The notes under the pieces are model-generated. The model worked only from the letters and a program-made list of their open reading frames with translations, had not been told where the DNA came from and ran no database searches. Shown one piece after another: positions 8,584 through 15,330 of a stretch of 64,000 bases of DNA. Each line of letters begins with the position of its first letter. Position 1 is the stretch's first letter. The translations under genes and the position numbers were made by a program. Origin of the DNA: Martinezella lusitana. GTDB lineage: Bacteria; Pseudomonadota; Alphaproteobacteria; Rhizobiales; Rhizobiaceae. The stretch spans positions 62,001 to 126,000 of the forward strand of contig NZ_JACHBG010000008.1 in NCBI RefSeq assembly GCF_014207095.1, given 5' to 3'.

Positions 8584-9252
8584 TTAGCCCTTGGTGGCGA
8601 GCCAGATCACGTGCCGCGCGCCCGTCTTGCCATTGGCGCGCGTATTGACCACCTCGGCGGTAAAGCCGCTGTCACGCAGGCGCTTTGTAAAACGCTCGTC
8701 AGGTCCCGAAGACCAGACCGCGAGCACGCCGCCGGAGCGCAGCGCATCGCGCGCTGCCTTGAGGCCCTGATAGTCGTAGAGCCCGTCATTGGCCTCTGAC
8801 GTAATGCCATCGGGACCATTATCGACATCGAGCAGGATGGCATCGAAGGCCGCCTTGCGGGCACGGATGAGTGGACGCACGTCGCCCTTGTGAATGGCCA
8901 CGCGCGGATCGTCGAGGCAGCCGTCGAAGATCGCCGCCATCGGCCCGCGTGCCCAGGTCACAACAGCCGGCACCAACTCCGCGACCGTGACCTTCGCGTC
9001 CGCACCGAGTTCACCGAGAGCCGCGCGCAAGGTAAAGCCCATGCCCAGGCCGCCGATCAGCATATGAGGCGTCTTCCGGCTCTTGATCTTTTCGCATGAA
9101 AGCGTGGCAAGCGCGCGCTCGGAGCCGCTCAGGCGGCTGTTCATCAGCTCGTTGGTGCCGAGCATGATGGAAAATTCCTGGCCGCGCTGCTTCAGGCGTA
9201 GCTCGCCGCCACCGGGGATTTTCGCAGTGTCGAGCAGGGTCCAGGGGATCAC
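8584..9252 (-). CDS. Spermidine-synthase-like SAM-fold protein
   Basis: The 222-residue product has a Rossmann methyltransferase/aminopropyltransferase core: MLIGGLGMGFTLRAALG as motif I, VAELVPAVVTWAR as the acidic loop, and AILLDVDNGPDG. Proteins like this are named spermidine synthase by similarity. However, it is shorter than true SpeE (about 280 residues), and the substrate-pocket GGGDG is replaced by GGLGMG, so polyamine synthesis is doubtful. The GTG at 9252 is chosen because a GGAG lies eight bases upstream; a TTG at 9258 is too close to it. Confidence 0.75.
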   Translation of the reverse strand: MIPWTLLDTAKIPGGGELRLKQRGQEFSIMLGTNELMNSRLSGSERALATLSCEKIKSRKTPHMLIGGLGMGFTLRAALGELGADAKVTVAELVPAVVTWARGPMAAIFDGCLDDPRVAIHKGDVRPLIRARKAAFDAILLDVDNGPDGITSEANDGLYDYQGLKAARDALRSGGVLAVWSSGPDERFTKRLRDSGFTAEVVNTRANGKTGARHVIWLATKG

Positions 9253-9268
9253 GGGCAATTCTCCAAAA

Positions 9269-9310
9269 CAATTCCAGGAAAAGTGTGTAGCTGTTTTCCG
9301 TCCGGAATTG
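9269..9310. repeat. Short palindromic repeat (copy 1 of 2)
   Basis: Arms CAATTCC (9269-9275) and GGAATTG (9304-9310) enclose inner arms GGAAAA and TTTTCC. The reverse complement is close to the element at 17040-17087: the first 13 bases, GCAATTCCGGACG, are identical. The two copies lie in opposite orientation on either side of the 9378-16914 operon. Confidence 0.7.
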
Positions 9311-9377
9311 CGTATAGACAGGTCGTTTCGAACTGCCCGGGACCATAATCTCTAGACGCCGGTAAGAACAGACGCGC

Positions 9378-11039
9378 CTATCCCAAACGGATATAGGGCA
9401 CATCCTTTTTCGCAACTTCGTCCAGCGCCTCCTCATAGCCGGCATCGGCATAACGCATGACGCCGAGCGCGGTGTCGTTGGTCAGCGCATGGTCCAGCCG
9501 TTCATCGGCTGCAGCCGTGCCGTCGGCGACAACTGTGACGCCGCAGCTTGTCATGTAGCCGGCATAGCCGCCGCCGCCGGAATGAACGACGACGAGATCT
9601 GCCATCGACGAGCAGAGCATCATGGCGTCGATCAGCGGCCAGTCGGCAATGGCGTCCGAGCCGTCCTTCATGCCTTCGGTCATGATGTTCGGATGCGCCA
9701 TGGCGCCGGCATCGAGATGGTCGCGCGAGAAGGCGATCGGACCCTTCAGCTCGCCGCTTGCCACAAGCTCGTTGACGCGGCGGGCAAGCGCCGTGCGCTC
9801 GCCATGGCCGAGCCAGGCGATGCGCGCCGGAAGGCCTTCGAAGGGTACATGCTGGCGGGCAAGCCTGATCCAGTTGGTGATGATCTTGTTGTCCGGGAGC
9901 ATTTCCAGCAGCAGATCGTCGATGCGGGCGATATCGCTTTCTTCGCCGGAGAGCGCCATCCAGCGGAACGGCCCGATGGCACGGCAGAAGAGCGGCCGTA
10001 GATAGGCCTCGGTGAAGATCGGAATATCGAAGGCGTTCGCCACGCCGCCTTCCTTCGCCTGGGTGCGGATAAGGTTGCCGTTGTCGAAGACTTCGGAGCC
10101 CTTTTTCTGGAAATCCAGCATGGCCTTAACATGCTCGACGATCGAGGCGCGGCTTGCCGCCATCAACTGGCCCTGGCCATCGTCGCGCAGGTCTTTGACC
10201 TGGGCGAGGCTCATGCCCTTCGGCACGTAGCCATAGACGAGATCGTGCGCCGAGGTCTGGTCGGTGACGATATCGGGCACGATGCCGCGCCGCGCGATCT
10301 CCGGATAGATCTCAGCCGCATTGCCGACGAGACCGACGGAAAGCGCCCGCTTCTCCTTGACGGCGGCGTCGATCATCGCCAGCGCGGAATCGAGGTCCGG
10401 CGCGATCTCCTGCAGATAGCCGATTTCCTGGCGCTTCCTGGCACGCTCCGCATCGATATCGACGCAGAGGATCGCGGCACCCGCCATGCGGCCGGCGAGC
10501 GGCTGCGCGCCGCCCATGCCGCCGAGGCCGGCGGTCAGAACGAAACGGCCGAAGAGATCGCCACCGAAGCGACGCTCGGCGATGCGCATGAAGATTTCGT
10601 AGGTGCCCTGGATCACGCCCTGGCTGCCGATATATTGCCAGGCGCCTGCCGTCAGCCCGCCCCAGCAGATCAGCCCCTTGCGCTGCAGCTCGTAGAACAC
10701 CTCGGCCTTCGCCCACTGCCCGACGATGTTGCAATTCGCCATGATGACGAGCGGCGCCTTGTCATGCGTGCGAATGAGGCCGATCGGCTTGCCGGATTGA
10801 ATGAGCAGGGTCTGGTTCTCATCCATTTCGGTGAGCGCCTTGACGATCCCCTTGTGTGCCGCCCAGTTACGCGCTGCCTTGCCGAGAGCGGCATAGACGA
10901 CGAGATTGTCGGGATCTTCGCCGACCGACAGCACATTTTCGAGCAGGCGCAGCAATGCCTCCTGCCGCCAGCCCTTGGCGCGCAGCTCCGGGCCGCCCGG
11001 AATCGGGAATTTCGGATGACGTGGATTGGCTTTCGGCAT
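9378..11039 (-). CDS. Urocanase-family hydratase, probable thiourocanate hydratase
   Basis: The 553-residue product is a urocanase (HutU) family protein with the NAD-binding GLGGMGGAQP at 171-180, FCRAIGPFRWMALSGE, and KDGSDAIADWPL. From memory of the family, two well-conserved HutU segments are altered. SPNRETE is replaced by HPNIMTE, and the HHGGGVGMG(Y/F)SQH stretch is replaced by HSGGGGYAGYMTS. In bacterial ergothioneine breakdown a HutU homologue adds water to thiourocanate to give a thioxo-imidazolidine propionate. The operon partners (ergothionase-like lyase, DUF917, amidohydrolase, carbamoylase) support this over ordinary urocanate hydration. It is the last gene of the operon, with AAGGG upstream of the ATG. 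Function is inferred. Confidence 0.8.
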   Translation of the reverse strand: MPKANPRHPKFPIPGGPELRAKGWRQEALLRLLENVLSVGEDPDNLVVYAALGKAARNWAAHKGIVKALTEMDENQTLLIQSGKPIGLIRTHDKAPLVIMANCNIVGQWAKAEVFYELQRKGLICWGGLTAGAWQYIGSQGVIQGTYEIFMRIAERRFGGDLFGRFVLTAGLGGMGGAQPLAGRMAGAAILCVDIDAERARKRQEIGYLQEIAPDLDSALAMIDAAVKEKRALSVGLVGNAAEIYPEIARRGIVPDIVTDQTSAHDLVYGYVPKGMSLAQVKDLRDDGQGQLMAASRASIVEHVKAMLDFQKKGSEVFDNGNLIRTQAKEGGVANAFDIPIFTEAYLRPLFCRAIGPFRWMALSGEESDIARIDDLLLEMLPDNKIITNWIRLARQHVPFEGLPARIAWLGHGERTALARRVNELVASGELKGPIAFSRDHLDAGAMAHPNIMTEGMKDGSDAIADWPLIDAMMLCSSMADLVVVHSGGGGYAGYMTSCGVTVVADGTAAADERLDHALTNDTALGVMRYADAGYEEALDEVAKKDVPYIRLG

Positions 11040-11081
11040 GGAATTCCCTTCCCTGATATGATCTTTTGTGTCGGCTGCCAG

Positions 11082-11411
11082 CTACTTCGGCGGCAGGCCT
11101 TCGACGAAGTCCAGCGCGGCCAAAAGCAGCCGCTTGCGCAGCATGTCGTTGCCATAAGCTTCCGGCCCGGCGCGCATCCAGCCCTGCATTGTCCGGCCGC
11201 CCATCTGCATGCGGTTGACGTCGTGCTGTTGAACCGCCCAGCTATCGTTGCCCTTGCCGAGGCGGATCAGCATCCCGTCTTCGCGCGCGCCACACAGCAG
11301 ATGGCCGTTGAGCAGAAAGGCCCAGCCGCCGAACATTCCTTTTTCGCTAAGCCCGGGCCGTGGTCCGAGCTCTTCTCTCAGCAATTCTTCGAGACCTGCG
11401 TCACGCGCCAT
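11082..11411 (-). CDS. TfoX N-terminal domain protein
   Basis: The 109-residue product is a single TfoX/Sxy N-terminal domain: KGMFGGWAFLLNGHLLCGAR followed by MLIRLGK and a MQMGGRTMQGW segment. In gammaproteobacteria, TfoX-type proteins with two domains help activate competence genes. Stand-alone N-terminal domains in rhizobia have no known job. It lies inside the ergothioneine-type operon, 42 bases upstream of the hydratase and 110 bases downstream of the DUF917 gene, with a repeat element in that last gap. Whether it serves the pathway or is a passenger is unclear. Confidence 0.82.
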   Translation of the reverse strand: MARDAGLEELLREELGPRPGLSEKGMFGGWAFLLNGHLLCGAREDGMLIRLGKGNDSWAVQQHDVNRMQMGGRTMQGWMRAGPEAYGNDMLRKRLLLAALDFVEGLPPK

Positions 11412-11448
11412 CTGCGCCTCCCGCGCTTTTCAGCCTTTCTTGCCGGCC

Positions 11449-11563
11449 AGAGCGTGATGCCGAAAAGTGTAGGCGGTTTTCGGACGACATCACGCTCTAC
11501 TTCTTTGTCTCTAGAGCGGATTCAGATTTTAGGTCGAACAGACCTAAAATCATCCGACTCTAG
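11449..11563. repeat. Two-hairpin intergenic repeat, RIME-like (copy 1 of 3)
   Basis: Hairpin A has arms AGAGCGTGAT (11449-11458) and ATCACGCTCT (11489-11498). Hairpin B has CTAGAG and CTCTAG as outer arms (11511-11516, 11558-11563) and a perfect inner pair GATTTTAGGTC/GACCTAAAATC (11525-11535, 11541-11551). Related copies are at 21629-21742 and, reversed, at 53952-54060. The element overlaps the 3' end of the DUF917 gene. Confidence 0.8.
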
Positions 11564-12643
11564 TACGTATTTCGCGATCTCGATCCCCATGGCCTTCTCG
11601 ACGGAAGGATAGACTGTGGGGTCGAGCACGCTGGCGGACAGCGGAATGATGTCCATCGGCACATGCAGGATGAAGACGTTCATGCCCTCATGCAGCTGGC
11701 CGACGCTCAAGGGTTCGCCTTCCGGAGACAGCGTTGATATGACGGAGGGGAAGGTCGCGAGACGCTTGCCGCCGGTATCTTCGACAGCCATGTACTCGTT
11801 CATGACATGCATGATGACGGCCTTGTCGCCGCTGCCGACCGTGACGGTGCCGATGTCGAAGGCTTCCTTCGTGTAGACGACGTTCTTCTTCGTGATCGTG
11901 CCTTCGGCCAGGATATGACCGCCAGTCGTCTTGCAGATGGCGTCGATGACGGCGCTCCCGCCCTTCTTTTCCGCCTCGATGATCGCTTCACCGAGCGAAA
12001 GCGCCATGGAGATGCCGCCGAGCGCCGCGTGGGTGCGGACATAAGAAGTGCGCAAGGGATTGCGGCAGGAGGCGATGAAGCCGCCGGACTGGTCGGAGGC
12101 TGCGCGCAGGATCGGCGAGATCTTCGCCGTCGCGCCCTTCACGACCAGTTCGATATAGCGGTTCTCGGCGCGGTTGCCGCCGACGGCGGTCTGAATCATC
12201 TGCTCGGGCGAACCGGCCATGCCGATCGAGCCCATATCACCCGTCGGATGGGCGCGGATGTCGCCCACCGCGTCCACCACCTTCGTTCCGAGGATCGCCG
12301 ATGGCAGCCAGCCGTTCAACGTCGAGGACTTGCCGTTCTGGCCGATGATCAGGCCGGAAAGCTTTTCGCCAAGCTCATCCTGCAGCAGCTGGGCTGCTTT
12401 CACGTAGTCGATGCCCTGCATTTCCCAGGGGGGCGTGGAGGCCGGCGCGCCGATGGCGGCGGCTGTCGCGATCCAGTCGTTGTCGTTGAGCTCGTCGATC
12501 GAGACCAGCTCCGGCTTGCCGACATTGACGGCCGCATAGCCGAGCATGCGGCCGTGATCGGCCCAGCCGCCACCGCCTGCGGCGTAAACGGAGCCGCCCT
12601 TGACGGCCGCTTCCACATCCTTGGCAACGAGTACGCGTCCCAT
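11522..12643 (-). CDS. DUF917 family protein, probable thiohydantoin desulfurase
   Basis: The 373-residue product is a full-length DUF917 protein (also named the S-methyl-thiohydantoin desulfurase family), with GGSVYAAGGGGWADHGRMLG near the N-terminus and the typical AVGDIRAHPTGDMGSIGMAG in the middle. In the five-step ergothioneine degradation pathway a DUF917 metalloenzyme removes sulfur from the thioxo-imidazolidine propionate, giving hydantoin-5-propionate and sulfide. It starts three bases after the carbamoylase stop. The last thirteen or so codons (ESDDFRSVRPKI) lie within the RIME-like hairpin B, so the C-terminus seems to have been rewritten by the repeat. The substrate is inferred from context. 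Confidence 0.82.
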   Translation of the reverse strand: MGRVLVAKDVEAAVKGGSVYAAGGGGWADHGRMLGYAAVNVGKPELVSIDELNDNDWIATAAAIGAPASTPPWEMQGIDYVKAAQLLQDELGEKLSGLIIGQNGKSSTLNGWLPSAILGTKVVDAVGDIRAHPTGDMGSIGMAGSPEQMIQTAVGGNRAENRYIELVVKGATAKISPILRAASDQSGGFIASCRNPLRTSYVRTHAALGGISMALSLGEAIIEAEKKGGSAVIDAICKTTGGHILAEGTITKKNVVYTKEAFDIGTVTVGSGDKAVIMHVMNEYMAVEDTGGKRLATFPSVISTLSPEGEPLSVGQLHEGMNVFILHVPMDIIPLSASVLDPTVYPSVEKAMGIEIAKYVLESDDFRSVRPKI

Positions 12644-12646
12644 TGG

Positions 12647-13921
12647 CTACTCCCGGTTCTGTTTGAGGTTCTTGTCCATGTCGCGCACCGCTTCGAAGAG
12701 CACGGCGGCGCCCATGGCGATGTCGTCATTCTCGGCCCACTCCTCGGCGCAATGGCTGCGGCCCTCCTTGCAGGGCACGAAGATCATGGCGGCAGGCGCG
12801 ACCTTGGCGATCCAGGCCGTGTCGTGGCCGGCACCGGAGGCCATGCGACGATGCTTGGCACCGACAGTCTCGCAGGCGCGCTCGAGCGTTTCGAGCAGTA
12901 CCGGCGCGCCCGGCGTCGGCATGTTGTCGGAGACGCGCACCGGCGGGTTGATCGTCACGCCATGATCGGCGGCAATGGTCTTCACTTCACCATCGATCCA
13001 GGCCAGAAAATCTTCCATGTCGCTGCGGATTTCGGCGCGGCCGTCGATCAGCAACACCACCTTCGAGGGCACGACGTTGGCGGCATTTGGCTCGATGCGG
13101 AATTCGCCGACGGTGGCAGCGAAATGGCCCGGCGTCTTTGCCTGCTCGGCAGCGCGTTGCCGAATATCGAGGACCAGCTGTGAAGCGGCCACCAGCGCAT
13201 CCGCGCGGCGATCCATCGGCGTCGTGCCGGCATGGTCGGCGCGGCCTTCCACGATGATTTCGATGCGGGTGATGCCAGCGATCGCGGTGACGATGCCGAT
13301 ATCCTTGTTCTCGGCTTCCAGCACCGGACCCTGCTCGATATGCAGTTCCAGGAAGCCGGCAAGATCCGGCCGCTTCTGGGAGAGCAGCACGGAGGGATCG
13401 CCACCGACTTCGGCAATGCCCTGCGACAGCGTGCGGTCGCCGCTTACACGGGAAAGCCACGCCTCCGGGATCTGCCCGGTCATACCGCGGCTGCCGATGC
13501 AAGAAACGCCGAAGATGCTGACTTCTTCGGCGAGGAAATCGACGATCTCCAGATCATGGTCGAGTTCGATACCGCGATCCTTCAAGGAGCGTGCGACTTC
13601 AAGCGCCGCAATCGTACCGGCGATGCCGTCGAAGCGGCCGCCATCGGGAACGGTGTCGGAATGCGAACCGACAAGGATCGTGCCGAGGCCCGGCTTTGCG
13701 CCTGTGCGCCGGCCGATCAGATTGCCGGCGGCGTCGATGCGCGTCGTGAGGCCGGCGGCCTTCATCCGCGCCTCGATATAGGCACGCCCTTCGAGGAAGA
13801 GCGGCGAGAAGGCACGGCGCGTCCAGGGATGGCCGGGATCGGTGATGCCGGCCAGCGCGTCGATATCCTCGGCGATGCGATCGGCGTTTACGGGCAGGTT
13901 GTGGTGCTTGGGGTGTGTCAT
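12647..13921 (-). CDS. Zn-dependent N-carbamoyl-amino-acid hydrolase (M20 family)
   Basis: The 424-residue product is an AllC/HyuC-type amidase of the M20 metallopeptidase fold. Visible metal ligands are His87 and Asp98 (GSHSDTV, GGRFDG), Glu132-Glu133 (AEEVSIFG), His194 (LHIEQGPVLE) and His390 (GRSHC); SGAGHDT is the substrate-side motif. Such enzymes remove the carbamoyl group as ammonia and CO2. In this operon the expected substrate is N-carbamoyl-L-glutamate, giving glutamate as the end product. The ATG overlaps the upstream stop by one base (TGATG), so translation is probably coupled to the amidohydrolase. Confidence 0.88.
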   Translation of the reverse strand: MTHPKHHNLPVNADRIAEDIDALAGITDPGHPWTRRAFSPLFLEGRAYIEARMKAAGLTTRIDAAGNLIGRRTGAKPGLGTILVGSHSDTVPDGGRFDGIAGTIAALEVARSLKDRGIELDHDLEIVDFLAEEVSIFGVSCIGSRGMTGQIPEAWLSRVSGDRTLSQGIAEVGGDPSVLLSQKRPDLAGFLELHIEQGPVLEAENKDIGIVTAIAGITRIEIIVEGRADHAGTTPMDRRADALVAASQLVLDIRQRAAEQAKTPGHFAATVGEFRIEPNAANVVPSKVVLLIDGRAEIRSDMEDFLAWIDGEVKTIAADHGVTINPPVRVSDNMPTPGAPVLLETLERACETVGAKHRRMASGAGHDTAWIAKVAPAAMIFVPCKEGRSHCAEEWAENDDIAMGAAVLFEAVRDMDKNLKQNRE

Positions 13922-15303
13922 CAGGCTGCATCTCCGGCAATGATTTGGCGAGGCAAGGGGCGCACGAAGCTGCCTGAGCCGGGCTCGGCCAGCACCTTCT
14001 GTCCCTCGGTGATCTGCTTGCCTCTAAGATAGGCGGCCGACACAGTCCAGGGCAGGCGAATGCCATTGTAAGGGCTCCAGCCGACGACGTTGTTGCCGCT
14101 CGCGGCTGCGTCATAAACCATTTCGCGCGGCTCCAGCACGACGATATCGGCGTCCTTGCCCGGCGTCAGCGCACCCTTGATGTGATCGAGGCGGAAGTGC
14201 TTGGCCGGGTTTTCCGCCATCAGTTTCGCCGCCCAGGTCAGCGGCACGCCGCGTTCAAGCGCACCTTTGACGAAGAGCGGCACCATGACCTCCAGTCCCG
14301 GCACGCCGGAAGCGTTCGCCAGCATGTCCGGATTGGTTTTGCGGTTTTCCGACCAGCTGACGTGGTCGGTCGAGACGAGCCAGACATTGCCTTCCGCCAC
14401 CTTGCGCCACAAGGTTTCCACTTCGGCGCGCGGGCGGATCGGCGGATTAATTTTCGCCTTGCCGCCGAGACGCCGAACATCGTTTTCCTCGTCGAGCGTC
14501 AGGTAGTGAATGCAGCATTCCACGGTCGCCTCGAAGCCGTCGCGGCGATAGGCGCGGGCGATGTCGTAGCCACGGCCGAGCGAGCAATGCACGACGTGGG
14601 CCGGGCAGCCGGTGTCGGCGCCCGTCTCGAAGATCGTGTGCATGGCGAGAAGCTCTGATATCGGCGGGCGGGACAGGCCGTGAGCGCGATAGTCGGTAAC
14701 GCCGCTTGCCTTCACCTGCTCCATATAGGCGCGGACCGCTTCGTCATCCTCGTTATGGACGCCGGCGGTGAGGCCCGTCGGCGCAATAGCGGCAAAGCAG
14801 GCATCGAGCAGGGCAGGCGGGATGCGCGGGAAACGCTTGGGATCGGTGCCGAAGGTCGAGAATTTGAAGGCGGCAACGCCGGCTTCGACCATTTCGGCGA
14901 TGCGCGCCGGACCTTCTTCCGGGTCGATCGTGCCGTAGAGGGCGAAATCGACGCGCGCCTGTGGAGAGGCATGGTCGATCTTCTTCTTGAGGGATTGAGC
15001 CGAGCAGACGAGATTGCCCTCGTCATAGGGCATGTCGACGATGGTGGTGACGCCACCGGCTGCTGCCGAGCGTGTCGACCAGATAAAGTCTTCCTGATCC
15101 TTCTGCGAGAGCGAATGCACCTGCGCATCGATCGCGCCGGGCAGGATCAGCGCCTTGCCAAGCAGATGCCGCTCGCGGGCCGCTGGCGGCACACCGATGC
15201 CGATTTCGGCGATCTTGCCGTCACGCACGGCGACATAGCCCGCTTCCACGATGCGCTCGGGCAAAACCACGGTGCCTTGCAGGACAAGATCGAAATCGGC
15301 CAT
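13921..15303 (-). CDS. Hydantoinase/dihydroorotase-type amidohydrolase
   Basis: The 460-residue product is a cyclic amidohydrolase with a TIM barrel and two metals. Visible positions are Asp59 and His63 in PGAIDAQVHS, the lysine to be carboxylated (Lys147, AAFKFSTFG), His183 (GVHNEDDE), His239 (HVVHCS) and Asp313 (VSTDHVSW). The first histidine of the usual DxHxH is glutamine (Gln61), a variant also found in some dihydroorotase-like proteins. In context it should open the ring of hydantoin-5-propionate to N-carbamoylglutamate. The ATG at 15303 is preferred to the one at 15309 because the GGAG is nine rather than three bases away. Confidence 0.85.
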   Translation of the reverse strand: MADFDLVLQGTVVLPERIVEAGYVAVRDGKIAEIGIGVPPAARERHLLGKALILPGAIDAQVHSLSQKDQEDFIWSTRSAAAGGVTTIVDMPYDEGNLVCSAQSLKKKIDHASPQARVDFALYGTIDPEEGPARIAEMVEAGVAAFKFSTFGTDPKRFPRIPPALLDACFAAIAPTGLTAGVHNEDDEAVRAYMEQVKASGVTDYRAHGLSRPPISELLAMHTIFETGADTGCPAHVVHCSLGRGYDIARAYRRDGFEATVECCIHYLTLDEENDVRRLGGKAKINPPIRPRAEVETLWRKVAEGNVWLVSTDHVSWSENRKTNPDMLANASGVPGLEVMVPLFVKGALERGVPLTWAAKLMAENPAKHFRLDHIKGALTPGKDADIVVLEPREMVYDAAASGNNVVGWSPYNGIRLPWTVSAAYLRGKQITEGQKVLAEPGSGSFVRPLPRQIIAGDAA

Positions 15304-15330
15304 GTGCATTTTCTCCGCTTTTCGGTTGGT

